64,000 nt of DNA from Aotearoamyces nothofagi (GCA_015345905.1 JADDTR010000011.1:62001-126000); one strand, 5' to 3'; counted from the stretch's first letter, positions 1 to 12,557 are shown. Program-made: numbers and translations. Notes: generated by a model from the sequence alone, not told the origin.

Positions 1-760
1 TAAGTCCAGGTGTTTTTGGGGTCAACGGACTTCGCGTATTTGAGCTCTTACGCTGCATGGACATGGACGGCCGGGACCGAGGTTTGGCGTTCATATAGTT
101 ATCACCGGAGCCATTCTGCATATCAGCAGCAAGTGGGGAGCCGGCGAATGATGTTGGGGACTGAAGGGAGTTGCTAAACTGTTGCTGCTGCTGCATGTGC
201 CTGAGTTGCTGATGGTTAAAATTATGAACAAAAGGACTTTGTATGGGATCGCCATCTGGCGTGCTCGAGTAAGCATTGTTAAGCTGGTTCTGTTGATCCA
301 TCGATAGGCCAGTTCCGTTTTGTCCGTTGTACATATTTTGAGCGATATTAAAGTCGAAATCATCAAGAGTGGTGAAGTTCTGGTTGCTAGATTGCATGCC
401 ATTCTGGTTCGACTGTTGTTGCTCCTGAAAGTTTCCTAGACTATCGAGCAGGTCATCGTCATCCAAAGCTGATATACCTTTCGAGAAGCTGGCATTCGGA
501 TTTGACGCCTGTGGCGTGAAGTTGGTTTGGAACCCACCACCCATATAGCTTCCAGGCTGAATAGACATGGGCATGGTGAGATCGTTGGGGTTAATGCTAC
601 CATTGGTGCCCGGCGTGGAACCAAATTGATTGAAGTGTTGCTGGGGCATGTTGAATGACTGATGACCGTTGTTCATGTATCGATGGTTGTTATTAGAGCC
701 AAAGAGCTGGTCGTCTGGTTCGTCCTTAATGAAAGGGCTGGTCGATCCAGTGCCGGCCAT
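1..760 (-). CDS. Q/N-rich putative transcription regulator (5' part only)
   Basis: An uninterrupted minus-strand frame runs from an ATG at 760-758 off the left edge, giving about 253 codons. The protein starts MAGTGSTSPFIKDEPDDQ and is rich in Asn, Gln, Ser and Met. It has an acidic patch (ALDDDDLLDSLGNF), poly-Gln stretches, and near the window edge a basic Ser/Pro-rich segment (RKSSNTRSPLTPKTPG). No folded domain is visible in the part present, so the DNA-binding domain, if any, lies outside the window. The N-terminal style (KDEPDD, TPDGDPIQSPFV, PLTPKTP) resembles fungal bHLH regulators as I remember them. That family assignment is an inference. The upstream 2.9 kb is low-complexity sequence shared divergently with SFT2. 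Confidence 0.62.
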   Translation of the reverse strand, partial: MAGTGSTSPFIKDEPDDQLFGSNNNHRYMNNGHQSFNMPQQHFNQFGSTPGTNGSINPNDLTMPMSIQPGSYMGGGFQTNFTPQASNPNASFSKGISALDDDDLLDSLGNFQEQQQSNQNGMQSSNQNFTTLDDFDFNIAQNMYNGQNGTGLSMDQQNQLNNAYSSTPDGDPIQSPFVHNFNHQQLRHMQQQQQFSNSLQSPTSFAGSPLAADMQNGSGDNYMNAKPRSRPSMSMQRKSSNTRSPLTPKTPGL

Positions 761-3357
761 AGTGCTTAAAGGCCTTGATCACCGTCGGCAAGTTTGCGCG
801 GCCAAGTTCAATAGTCGAGTTTGTGGCAATCGTGATATATTGCCTGGCGGTTGTAGAATGCTTGAGCGTGAGCTACCTATTGCTGTCAAAACAAACATTA
901 GCATGGAATCCATGATAAGGGCCTATGTGGAAACGGGAAAAGCCACGACATCGTCTAGCACTTGCGAGACCCTTAAAAGATGCACCAAGGGCGGCACAAA
1001 GGGGCCGGCCCTACGCAGATTTGCCATCCCTCAAAAGCGAGATGCAATCGGCAGTCCTACGTAGGGCAGCAGAGTTTCGCTGTCGCATAGCATGACCCTT
1101 GCGGTATATTGGGAGACTCGATGCTTGGATCAGCTCACCGAACAGACAGACGCCACCGAAGCTTCAGGGCGGGAAATGGCCAGTGCTTGGAGATCAATAT
1201 CCTTCTCACCGCCGTGCAGACCTGGATCAAAATAGAAAAATCCCGAATGTCGAGCAATTGTGTAAGGATCGAGGGTCGAGGGGCTCTTCTGTGCAGCAAG
1301 CCGTCAATTGTCGCCCAAACAATGGAACGATGACGGCAGTGGAGGGATATCTCGAGCCAGACAGGAATCCCTCTACAGGCCTGTGATGGAAAGAGCTCGC
1401 TAGGGAAGGGAAAACACTCACTCGCTGCTAGACGGGAGGAGGGACTCCAATCGATGCTGCCGACAGCCGGGCCTTTACGAACCGCAACTACAGCTCAGAG
1501 ACTGCGCTCGAGGGACGGCGAGAAGGGCGCTTTAGATCGGCTTCAGTGGCCGACGTCGTACAGCGAGGGCGAGGGCGAGGGCGACGGCGGAGCGCGAGCG
1601 TCTGACGGCAGCGTGCAACGTCGGTCGGTATAACGAGCGCAGGGCAGCGATCAAAAGCACAGAGGCACAAAAGCGCACACGTCGAGCGACGTGGTTCTGT
1701 ACAGGTCGCTGGAGGCCAGGGTATTGGAGTTGCGGAAGAGCGACGACAACCGCAGGGCCAATGCCGCAGGGAAGAGGCACAGGAAAGAGGGTGCGGAGGG
1801 TGCGGAGGGTGCGATGAGTAAGGATGCGGTGTGCGATGGGCGAATCGGCTGTGGATGACGAGGGCGAGGGCGAGGGCGAGGGCGCGAGCGCGAGCGCTCA
1901 GATGTACGGAAGCGAAGCGTCGTGGTGCTGCGAAGCGGTCGGGAGGGGGGGGGCAAGAGGGCAGAGGGTAGAGGGTGGAGGGTGGAGGATGGAGGGCAGC
2001 GGGTGGTTAGGTAAGGCAGGGCAGGGCAGGGCAGGGCAGCGGGATCAGTTGGTTAGGCCGCAGCCAGAGTCAGAGGGGTGCTGGCTGGCTGAGGCGGTAA
2101 GCGGGATTAGCGGAGAGGCAGAGAGAGAGGCAGGAGAGAGGTGGAGAGGCCGAGAGATAGAGAGGCCGAGAGATAGAGAGGCAGAGTAGCAGGTAGAGTA
2201 GCAGCGTGAATGGCAGGCAGAGAGCGCCGAGAGGCAGGCTGGCAGAGTGGCAGATTGGCAGATTGGTAGACTGGTAGACTGTAGACTGTAGATGTAGACT
2301 GGCGGCCTGGCGGCCTGAGTGCGCTGGGTGAGTGTGCGCGCAGTGCTCGCTAAAGAATCCGCTGCGGCGAAGCGTGAAGCTGGCCCTCGATCGCTCCCGA
2401 TGCGGGAATTCGGCCTCGACGACAGCGGCTCCGGGGGTCGCGGCCACAGCGCTTCTCGTGCTCGCCGGCAGCTGTGCGTGCATCTACACCGGCGCGTCGG
2501 CGTGGGCAGAGGATGGTTACAGAGCTGGCAGCGGCCCTTCGGAGTGCCATGGGGGCGGGCGGCCACGGCCTTTTTATCTACGAGACGGGCCTCTCCCCTC
2601 TGCCTGCTCCTGATCACACCTCGCACATTCCACCACCCTCTGCGCCGCCTCGCCCACCAGCGCCGCGCCGTGGTCTGGCTGAGGCCCGGGAGGTCTCACC
2701 AGGGCAGGGCCTAGCTCGCGCTGGGCCAGCGTGCGGCATCGGGCAGGGCATGGCACGCCGGACAGCACCGGACAGCGCTGCAGAAGGGGCAGCTGGGGGA
2801 GCTTGGGGAGCTTGGGGAGCTTGGGGGGGGGAGCTGTTCGCTGGGGAAAGGGCTCTCCCAGGGCTCCCAGGGCTGCTCGCTCCCTCCCAGACTCCCAGAC
2901 TCCCAGACTCCCAGACTCCAGACTCCCAGACAGTGCCGTCACTGCCTGCAAGGCCCGCACCGCCGTGGCAGTTGCAGCTGGGTGTGGCGCATGGCCTGGC
3001 TTACCCAATCCAGCGCGCTAGGCCCAAAGTGCCGTGCCGGCTGGCGGGCGGCCACACCTCAGCCGCCCACCCTCGCTCGCATCTGGATGCCAGCTTCACA
3101 TCGCACCCGTCACATTCCTCCTCGTCCCATCTGCCTTTTCGCGCCCACCGCTGCCCCGCTGCCCGCTGCCCGCTGCCTCTGCCTCTGCCTCTGCCGCTGC
3201 CCCTCTGCTCCTCGTCGCCTCTCCGTCTCGCCCTCCCGCCGTCTACCGTCGCAACCGCTTCCCGCGCACCCTGGATCTGCTGTCCCCGCTTTCGCCCGCC
3301 GCCCAATAGGACACCTGTGCCCGGGCATACCGCCTGGCCTCTCGCCGGCCCCAGCCA

Positions 3358-3388
<31 letters not shown>

Positions 3389-3701
3389 TGGTCACGAGTC
3401 CGTCCGTCGAGCAGGCCCGTCTCAACCTCTGCACCTCCCTTGTCGCTCGCGCTGGTCATTGGACACACCTCGTCCCTTCGCTGGGCCCTCCGTACCGTCG
3501 CCGTAGTCGACTCGCGTGGATCATCCGCTGCACAACACACCTACTTACATACCTGTCTGCCGGCACTCAGTCCAGCTCTCCACGTCCGTCTCCTCTGCCG
3601 GCACCGTCGACCTGCTCGGCACTCTTGCTCGCCATCGAACATACACACTGCGCTGGGCTTGACTGGCGCTGGGAATCACCGCAGGCGTGCAGCAACAGAA
3701 C
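761..3701. other. long low-complexity intergenic region between two divergent genes
   Basis: No convincing gene is present. Both flanking genes point outward, so this should hold both promoters and long 5' leaders. From about 1,540 to 2,330 the plus strand is G/purine-rich with short tandem arrays: GAGGGC near 1,564-1,587 and 1,858-1,890, and GGCAG near 2,015-2,039. From about 2,560 to 3,520 it becomes C/pyrimidine-rich: GGGGAGCTT near 2,795-2,830, ACTCCCAG near 2,885-2,932, CTGCCT near 3,165-3,200, and CGCCGCCCT near 3,358-3,388. Long open frames across it, including a 461-codon one at 2,474-3,859, have repeat-like composition and no domain, and the last of these runs out of frame through SFT2 exon 1. 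Confidence 0.7.
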
Positions 3702-4836
3702 ATGGCGTCCTCTTCGTTCAGGGACTCGATGAGCTCGCTGGGCTGGTCACGACGCGCGGACGTACCGGTGAACACGTCCCAGCAGACGGGGCTGCTGTCG
3801 TCCATCAGGTCACTGAACCCCTTTGGGGGAGATGGCTATGTCCGCTTGCCTACAACTGAAGGAGCTGGAGCCCCTTTGCCTGCGCCAAGCAGGAGGGAGG
3901 AGGAGGAAGGCTGGTTTGCCCGTGAGTCAAGGCTCTTCCATATAAAGCACCCCCATCGAGCATTCTACTGTGCCTGCGTCCCTATCATGGTGCCATGTGC
4001 CAGTGTAGCAGCGGAGGCTTGACTTTCTTGCTGTTACTCTAGCGCTATCATTCAAGACACTGACTCCAGTTTACGTAGTGAGCAGATGGGATCGACTTCT
4101 CGTATTCGCTGGCTGCAACTTGGGCGCTCTGGCCTGTTTTGTGATCTGCTTCGCGCTCTTCCCAGTATTGTCTCTGCGGCCGCGCAAGTTTGCCATATTG
4201 TAAGTATGGCTTTTCCCACTTTCAGAGTTGGCACTATGCATCGGGCACGTTACATGTTCGCTCTGAGACACCACACCCTCTCGGTAATCGCGCCGCTGCG
4301 GCTACCCGCCCAGCTTGCATATTTGCTGCAGGCTGGAAAGCTCCCGATCGTAGCAATGTGCCCAAGCTTCTTAACGCAATGGCTTTTCTGTTCTTATCTT
4401 TACTGCGGTCTCAATATGCTACAAAGGTTGATGCGACAAAGCTAACAATTGCGTGCCTGACACACCAGATGGTCCCTTGGCTCTTTACTCTTTCTCGCAT
4501 CATGGGCTGCCATGATGGGGCCCGTCACATACCTCCTGCACCTGATGTCGACGCCGCGTCTTCCATTTACTGCTGCCTATTTCGGCTCCATCGGTCTCAC
4601 CCTATACTTCTCTCTCGGTGTAAGTCACGTCCGCTCTATCGCTACATACAAAGAAACGCTTCTGACAAGCTCTCGTCTTCTAGCTCAGGAGCACGATTTT
4701 GACGTTGTTTTCCTCGATTATCCAGATTGCATGTCTGCTCTGGTATCTAGTAAGCTATTTCCCGATGGGCTCAAGCGGGCTTAAACTTGCTAGTACATTC
4801 GGTGCAAGGAGAGCGGCTGCATGGATGACGGGTTAG
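3702..4836 (+). CDS. sft2: SFT2-family vesicle transport membrane protein
   Basis: Four exons: 3702-3921, 4079-4199, 4469-4619 and 4684-4836. All introns are GT-AG and keep frame, giving 214 aa. The protein opens MASSSFRDSMSSLGWSRR, followed by a conserved cytosolic segment (NPFGGDGYVRLPTTEG, PSRREEEEGWFALSRWDR). Four hydrophobic segments follow, roughly residues 80-105, 112-138, 143-165 and 170-190. It ends in a short tail, ARRAAAWMTG. This matches the length and four-helix topology of fungal SFT2, a Golgi membrane protein that helps fuse endosome-derived vesicles with the Golgi through syntaxin partners. The start is the first ATG in frame with the conserved N-terminus. An in-frame upstream reading begins at a non-ATG codon and is not needed. 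This is a well-supported housekeeping gene. Confidence 0.93.
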
Positions 4837-7526
4837 ACGTTGCGTTAAGGACGCGCACTTAACTAGCATAGCGAGTGCATTCTTGGATCAGCTGTAGGGA
4901 CATGTATACACTTAACCAATCTCTAATAATAGTAGCTTTATAATCTTCTTTGGGAATATTGGAGTTCGAGCCATTTGGACATATGACTACTCTTTCTACT
5001 CCATCCCAGCCACCGAAGTTCATCCCTCAGCTGGGCCAACCGGTTTTCAGGTCTACCCTCCCCCCACCCTAGCAGCCACTGCATCATATTTTGACCATAC
5101 GGGATCATTTTTAGCTACCAGATACCGAGGTGTGTGGTCTGTTAAATGTAGATGCTTACCGCAAACGTGCTTGTCTTTCCTGAAAGTCGTCTAATGTATA
5201 CTGAAGATCGTCACCAGCGGGACTTTTGAGTAAATGGTGGCTGTAGCCGTAGCGAGATATGGTGGGGTGCATGATGCATGTCTCTGAAGGGACATACTGT
5301 ATTACGCTGGTAGCATCTGTGTGATGCTCGTGTAGAGTCTCAAGACTCGGAGACAGGCTCCGGCAGTCTGTAGAATATAGAGGTTCGCGGCGAGGTCCAG
5401 CGAACGGTAAAGGAGGATCACAAGTCGAGATGTCTCGGAGGCTTCAATCTGGGCTATTCCGTGGCAGGCGGGCATCACAGCTGGGGTATACTGCAGCTGG
5501 ACCTCGATTGCTCCTGGTCCCAAGCAGAGATTCCGCGCTGTATTCCCCACGGCTTGGCCTACTCCTCGCGTTAAATAGAAGGTTATCCGACTAGTGCTGC
5601 CGGCGTCACATCGCTACTGCCTGCCTTATGGAACACGCCTTTGGAATGCCACAGCTGCTTCGGCCGCTATGACGGGCGCGAGCTCTAAAACCGTCGTAGC
5701 AGTAGGTTTGGTGATAATAATAAGTTGGCTAGTTATATGCTGGAATCCCGGTATATCTAGTGCTGGCACTGTAACGGCAATTGATTCATTCGCTGCGCGC
5801 ACTCCCGCGCACAGCTGCCAGAGTGCCTCTGTACTACTGTGCATCACCACGCTTACCCTATCGTCTCTTGAAACTTCCATCGCTACGGTATCTAACAAGA
5901 TCATGAAATTATATTGTCACGTGCCTAGTTGTGCCTTTGAGGCTCTGGTATTGCTAGATTGCTGGAGGACTTGACTTCATATATCTGGTCTTCCAGTGGC
6001 TCCAGCATCTCCGGCTCGGTAGTCTCGGAACATCTTGTAGCGCCCGGGCCATGTTCAAGGCTGGCTGTGCTTCCTGACGAAAGCACAGATGCTCAGAGGT
6101 CTTAGGGGAAAATTGCAATATCCAAATGGACGCTCTCTCACCCCCCCAGTGCTGCCTGTATAGAGTAGCCTGTAAGATGCTTTTCGAAATTCTATATTAT
6201 TATTGTTGCTGCTCGGTATGCGGCTCTAGCCGATACTTAGAGACGGATATGCCATGGAGATAAATGACGCACAGACTAGAGCGTGGATGGCAGGGCGCAT
6301 ACCGGACTCCTGAAGATTTGAATCCCACCACGTACCTGAAACAATCAATGGGACCAAGTTGCTATAGCAATTGCACTGAGAATTAGAGCTTGCGGGTGAC
6401 TTTATATCTTTGGGCTGCAATACATTTGGCCATTGCTACTGTATATTTCGGGACGAACGGTACGGTGGATCTTTCTACAGTAGCCGAACTTTACGGATCA
6501 ACTCGGCCACTGAAATTTGTTCAGGCTAACCTCGTAATTTTGTGAACCACATTCAATAACCTCAGCTTGCCCTACTCGACAACCTCACCCTTCTCCACCC
6601 TTCCCACGTCAATTTATTGACTCCTTCTTCGACACTGGAGCCAGTTCAGGTCGACGTTCTTTGACATTTGTGCAGGTCTGACATCGGTCTCGACCTTGTG
6701 TTCCGTCTTGCGTAGGCTCAAGGCAGCACGCCCGCGGTTGATCTACGTCGTACTGTTTGAACCGAGATCCAGTGCAAAGTCTGCGGTGGATTACACGATT
6801 CCATCGGTGGAAAACCAGCTTCATTAAAGCTGCACGAGCTGGCACACTAGCATTTGAAGGGTTCGTGACATTTCTGCTGCCTCTGCCCAAGTTGTGCGAC
6901 CTGCCCGTTTATATCGCGCAACCCGTCCCTTCTCACTTACAATCTCAGAGCTGCACAGCACCGCATTCACAGAAACCAAGATGGCAAGCTAACTCGTGGA
7001 ACTTATTTAGTACGCGAGGCTCCCTCTATCTTATGCTGCCAAGCGCCCAGCGAGATCCACATCAAACGGCGACGCCTCCTCCTTTCAGATCACGCTCGCT
7101 GATTATCACCTTGCAGCTAGGTTCTCAATACATCACTCCGCATTTAGACCCGCATCTGCAGTCACTGGCAGGTTCGCAGACAAATTCTGGTCCACCTACC
7201 GAAGTGAAAAAAAAAAGATTTGTTCTCCAACGTTCTACTGCAACCTCTTTCTCTTAACGAGTTCGATCTGACATCTTCGATCCGACCCAACATTCTTTGA
7301 TACCCTCGACATATTGACCCTCCGCTTGTAATACTCTGGTCAGCGTATTGACCGAGCAGTGCGGGGAGGTTCAGCACTACCTCTCCGGACATCCATCTTC
7401 GGAGGTGGTCAAGTCCTACCATTCGGTGTGACAGAGCATAGAAGCTCTTGACGTAGCTGCGCGTGAGCAGTAAGGCACAACAGAGAGTACCTTCTCTCTA
7501 CTATTCAGTGCAAATTTTAATTCACA
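4837..7526. other. intergenic region and probable long 5' leader of the LARP1-like gene
   Basis: About 2.7 kb without a supportable gene. The first part (4,837-6,500) is AT-leaning and has only short open frames with no recognisable motif. From about 6,540 the plus strand becomes pyrimidine-rich (CTCACCCTTCTCCACCC and similar), as in fungal promoters and 5' leaders, and continues so up to the start codon at 7,527. A long, CT-rich leader fits a LARP1-type gene, but no transcript boundary can be placed from sequence alone. Confidence 0.5.
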
Positions 7527-10500
7527 ATGGCTTCGACAGCACCAAGAACGCTGGCAGAGTCCGGCTCCACAGCGGCCGCCTTTTCATATGCACAGGCTGC
7601 TAAGGGTCGTGCAGTGGCGACTGCATCGATAGTTCAGCCTAGCCAGGCTACATCAGGTACAAATACTCCTAGTAAGGACTCGAATTCGACCATAGAAGCG
7701 CTTTCAAATGGTACTGGGAACACAGAGACGGAGAAAGGCACAACCGTGAATAGCGAAGGCATAGCTAGATCGGGCTCTAAATCAGGTGGTGCAGATCAAG
7801 AGATTGAGTCGAAACTAGCTGCTTTAGCCAATGGATCCTCCCCCGCTTCGCCAAGATCCGGCACGGCTCCCCTTCTAGCATTGCCCAAAGAGGATGAAGC
7901 CTCTGCCACTCATAATCTTTCTTCTGACTCGCCATGGGATCGACAGCAAGCTTCCGACGTTACCGGAGACAGACCAGTAGAGGGCGCGGAGCGCAAGAAG
8001 GGTAAGAAGGGAAGAAAGGACAAAATCGCGGAGAAGGAAGCTGAAAAGGAAAAGGAAGAAGCCAAGGTGCCAGAGGTATTTGTTGCAGCTCCACAGCCTA
8101 CTGTAAACATCTGGCAGCAACGAATGTCTACCGCAGCCAGAGTCAAAGTTAGTCCTTTGATCACCGAACATTCACAAATCACTACTGTAGACAGTGGTAC
8201 GAATGGAAACGACTCAGGCTCTGCAGTGAGATCTTCTGACAAGAGGAGTGGAAAGCCATCCCCATCCGATGACTTTGACAAATCTACTAGTTTGGGACAG
8301 AATGGGGGCGCTAAGGATGCATCAGCATTGAACAAGGGGCAGAAGAAAGGCCCTGATGGAAGCGTTAAGAGGGATGATGCAAACTCCAAACGATCTGCTC
8401 CTCGTGGTAGTAGACTAGGCGACAAGGACCAGAGATCTCAAGCAAGCCAGGCCCCTCCACCAGTTGAAGATGCTACTTCATGGCCCACACCTGAGACCGC
8501 ATTGGAGGAAGAAAAGCGCAAGGCCCAGGAAAAGGTTGAAAAGGACGAGAAAGAAGACAATGCCACAAGCAAGCAACCGAGGTCTAAGGACAAGTGGGTA
8601 ACGGTACCATATATTCCTACGGTAACCTTCAACACGCCGCTGCCAGTACGGGGCGGTCGTGGAGGTCGCGGGGCTGGTGGGCGTGGTGGGCGCGAGAATG
8701 GTGGCCGAGGTGGGCATGCATCTAATAGTAGCATTAGTGGAGACAAGGCTTTAAATGCAGCTACAGCCACCACTAACTTGAATACGGAGACACGCGAAAG
8801 AGGCAGAGACAGTATCGGTGCTGCCCGAGCCGCATCCCTTCCTCCAAATGCTTCCAAGAGAACCGGCGGTGACTCTTCCTATAATGTTCGCGACCAGCGT
8901 AAGCCTCAGAACAGCGCGGCATTTGAGAAGTCGAAGGGTGAGGCCACGGGCGCAACAGGCAAGGGTGATACAAGCTCCTCAGCCCAGAATCGACGTTTGT
9001 CTACTACAACACAGGAACCAGCATCTATTGGTGCACAAGGCCCCGAGGCGCCAAAGTCGCAGAAGATTGATCAAGCAAATGGCACCTCCGGCGAGACTCA
9101 GCTGAGATCTTCTGGTCCCGAGCGAAGGAACGACCCTAATATTCGTGCCAGTGATTTATCAAAGGACAACAATGGCCACAACCAATCCCGTGAACGCGGA
9201 GCTGATCGGGGTCGCGGAGGATTCCGAGGCAGAGGTAGCCACGGCAACTTTCCTAATAATCAGCCACATGCTCAGCATGCGTTTACAAATGGCCATGTTG
9301 CTCAGCAGGCTGGTGTGTATGGAATCCGACCTAGTGCAGGTCCATATAGCCCTCCCCTGCAGCAAACACAGTACCCAAATGCCTTTGCCGCAGCCCCTTC
9401 CAGAGGCGGACGAGGTGGACCCCCACGATCGCAATCGATCCCAAATAGCAACTCAACCTACCCTCGATTTCCACCCAATGGCTCTCAGCAGATGGCACCT
9501 ATCCAGACTGGCGGGCCAATGTTCGACTTTCCCGGCATGCAAAGCATGAGTGCTACACCATACAACCCATACGTCGACCAATACTCTGTTCTGGTAATGG
9601 TGACAATGCAGTTGGAGTATTACTTCTCAATTGATAACCTGTGCAAAGACGTTTACCTACGAAAGCACATGGACAGCCAAGGATTTGTCTTTCTGGCATT
9701 CATTGGAACTTTCAAGAGGATCCTATCCCTCACACCTGACGCCGAGCTTCTACGTTTTGCATGCCAAGAATCTGCGGTTATTGAAATCGTGGATTCTGAG
9801 GATGGCAATGATCGGGTTCGAAGAGCAGATGGCTGGGACAAATGGGTCCTCCCAGTCGAGGAGAGAGATGAGTCAGCCAGAAACCCTGGTCCTGAGCACT
9901 TTTGGCAATCGCTGCCCCGAGTTCAGCAGATGACTCCTCGAATGATAATGCAAGGCCACCAAGCCATGTCGCCGCCAGTCTTCGCCCCCAATGGTGCCGA
10001 ACCTAGCTTTAGACCATTCGTCCCAGCGGCAGCTCCTATAAACGGTCTCGAGAATGGCTACGCTCAGCCCACTGAGTCACCGTTGTCGGCTGCTGTACAA
10101 GACTTTTCACCAAGTACGGCACCGGATTGTGTGGATGGTGGAGATTATGTTGATGCTGAGATCACATTCACAGACGAGGAGGTTGACAATCTGAACCTAG
10201 TGTACACTCAGAATAAGGAAGAGGGGGATGTGAGACAGAGAGCACCATTTCATAGTGCTTCATCGCGCACATTCTCGAACGGGTCAATTGACAGCCGCTC
10301 AATCAACGATGAACAACAGGATCTTGAGAAGCGCCAAGGCCACACTCTGACAAATGGTGATAGTAACGGCACAGAATTGTAAGTTACGCAGTCCTACATG
10401 TATTTAAAGCATTCTAACCTCTCTACTAGGTCTAGTGAGGGATCGAAGCGCTCCAAGAGCCCATTTGCCATGTCACCTACGAAGCTGGTGTTTGGCAACG

Positions 10501-10994
10501 CTCCTCCGGTCATGTGGGCGAAGAACCAGAACGTTCAAGCCCCTGTTCCGGAGTCAACCAAGAAGGAGGCCTACAACGCCATTTGTACACGAGCACTTCG
10601 GCATCGTGAATCGGCCGGGAAAGGCGAGACCGGATATGATATGAAGCTTCTGTACCAGTTCTGGTCTCATTTCCTGGTTCGCAATTTTAATCCACGCATG
10701 TACGAGGAATTTAGACGCTGTGCACTCGATGATGCTAACCATCGCCAAACCATGTTCGGTATGAGCAACCTCATTGCTTATTACGACGAAGTCCTCAACA
10801 GTAAGAAGAAGACAATCCCAACAATATTCGCAAAGCACTACGTTGAGCTTGTCAAGGCCGAGGACGCTTCTCGGGATCGTCCAGGCTTTGTCAAACTCCG
10901 GGCTGCCTGGAGAAATGGGGCGCTTGACATGAAGAGCCGGAAGAAGATCGATAACTTTGTGGATGCAGAGCTCAGGGAAGAACTTGAGCGGTGA
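7527..10994 (+). CDS. LARP1-like La-motif RNA-binding protein with DM15 region
   Basis: Two exons, 7527-10378 and 10430-10994, are joined over a 51-nt GT-AG intron that restores frame (LCTSSEGSKRS-type joint), giving 1,138 aa. Residues 1-680 are disordered and low-complexity, with a Lys/Glu-rich stretch near 155-190 and RGG-type clusters (GGRGGRGAGGRGG near 375-395, GRGGFRGRG near 565). A La motif lies at about 685-765, with the hallmark QLEYYFSIDNLCKDVYLRK and a downstream GFVFLAFIGTFKR. The C-terminal 200 residues include FWSHFLVRNF, MYEEFRRCALDD and YGMSNLIAYYDE-like helices of the DM15 (HEAT-like) region, which in LARP1 binds capped 5'-TOP mRNAs. Its expected role is cytoplasmic control of translation and stability of mRNAs, including ribosomal-protein mRNAs. 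The start is the first ATG of the frame. Confidence 0.9.
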
Positions 10995-12088
10995 CGTGCT
11001 ATTGCAAACATGTCGTCCTGTCCTTGCATTGTTTCGGTTTTGGGTCCGTGGTATTCAGCCAGCAAATCATTTTGGAATTGACAACCGTTGCATGTTGGAG
11101 TTATTCGCTTCTCTCCGTTAACTTTGCATCTACTTCTGACTCGACAGTCTCGGCATTGTAGCCGGACTCTTGGGTTTGGTAGAGGTGAATAGCGAAATCC
11201 CTTTTTGCCTCCATCTCTCTTGGGTCGATGGAGGATTCCAAGTGCGCTTTCGTACACCGCCAGAGCCCTGTCGCGCAACATACCGCATGGATCGTATCTA
11301 CTTTTTTTTTTGTCAGGCGTTCTACAGGAGCTCACTGAAGGTGGGAGTTATCCGATGCATGATTTCCGTCTTGCGTCTGTCACTCCTGCTACTGCAGAGC
11401 ATGGCATGGGCCTGGCTTGGCTTGGCTTCTCATTACCTTTGAACCTCGCATTTGTTCATATCCCGCCATATCCTTGGCCAGTACTACACAAAAGTTCAGA
11501 CAGACCCGTTTGTCGCCTTCTCAAGCATTACGTGATCGGATTATTTTGCCCTGGTCGTTTTAGCAGCATAATATATGGCCCTGTTTGCTCTCGCACGGGT
11601 ACATATGTCTGCGAGGTGACACAACGAGTGTGGGTGACGGTTGTGTTTGCAAAAAAAAGACTAGAGAAAGTCACAAAATTGGCTGTATTGTACCATAGAA
11701 AATACCAAATAGCAAAATCATTTGTGGCCGCACTGCTCGTGTTCCTGACTATATCATGTTTTGCTAAAAGAAAAATGCCATTGCGCAAGAGACGCTACCC
11801 TATACTAACTAATCAAACCCGGGAGGTCATGTACCAGAAAGTGAATATACGACCGACGTCGTCCGTCCTCCGTCCTTCCACCGAGCTAGACGGGCCAGTC
11901 CTTCCAAAAACATGCAAGGGCAGGATACAATACACCGCTGCCTCCTGAAGTACCGTACGGCACGGCGGGCCGCGGAGGGAGTCTCCCAAGACGAGCCGAC
12001 GAGCACACCCCCCCGGCCCTGCCCTGCCCTGCCTGTCTCGGGAGGGGTTTTTTTTTTTGGGGGGGGGGGGGGGGGGGCGGGAGAAGGG

Positions 12089-12230
12089 NNNNNNNNNNNN
12101 NNNNNNNNNNNNNNNNNNNNNNNNNNNNNNNNNNNNNNNNNNNNNNNNNNNNNNNNNNNNNNNNNNNNNNNNNNNNNNNNNNNNNNNNNNNNNNNNNNNN
12201 NNNNNNNNNNNNNNNNNNNNNNNNNNNNNN
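12089..12230. other. assembly gap (142 N) beside poly-T/poly-G
   Basis: 142 undetermined bases lie between a T10 then G-rich homopolymer run (about 12,049-12,088) and the start of the 7-bp tandem array. The gap most likely reflects an array too repetitive to assemble, so its true size is unknown. Confidence 0.97.
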
Positions 12231-12380
12231 TGCTTCTTGCTTCTTGCTTCTTGCTTCTTGCTTCTTGCTTCTTGCTTCTTGCTTCTTGCTTCTTGCTTCT
12301 TGCTTCTTGCTTCTTGCTTCTTGCTTCTTGCTTCTTGCTTCTTGCTTCTTGCTTCTTGCTTCTTGCTTCTTGCTTCTTGC
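12231..12380. repeat. 7-bp tandem repeat (TGCTTCT)n
   Basis: About 21 essentially perfect copies of TGCTTCT run directly out of the assembly gap. The absence of decay suggests a young or actively slipping array. It probably continues into the gap. Confidence 0.97.
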
Positions 12381-12402
12381 TCTTGTCGTGGCGACGGAGA
12401 CG

Positions 12403-12463
12403 TAGACGCAGATGCAGATGTAGATGCAGATGTAGATGCAGATGCAGATGCAGATGCAGATGC
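12403..12463. repeat. hexamer repeat (CAGATG/TAGATG)n
   Basis: About ten units of a 6-bp repeat, mostly CAGATG with interspersed TAGATG and TAGACG, follow the 7-bp array after a short spacer. On the minus strand they read as CATCTG repeats. Confidence 0.9.
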
Positions 12464-12557
12464 GGCACGGTCCCGTGCCGTGTTGTGCCGTCCTGTCTCT
12501 CTTGGTTTGGTTTGGTTTGGTCTGGTTTGCTCGCATAGACGCGACTGAACCGTCTCT

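Noticed and set aside
2474-3859. 461-codon plus-strand open frame
   Set aside because: It has Pro/Ser/Arg-rich repeat-derived composition and no domain, other frames over the same region are also open, and it runs out of frame into SFT2 exon 1. It is an effect of high GC and low complexity.
5594-5974. 126-codon plus-strand open frame with a hydrophobic stretch
   Set aside because: A single weak hydrophobic run, an antisense frame is also open, and there is no family resemblance.
11205-11948. 247-codon plus-strand open frame
   Set aside because: No recognisable motif and no splice or family support. It lies in the 3' flank of the LARP1-like gene.
11827-12548. Long open frames on both strands through the N gap
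   Set aside because: They owe their length to unknown bases and a 7-bp repeat, which gives LLLASCF- or KKQEARS-type peptides on either strand.
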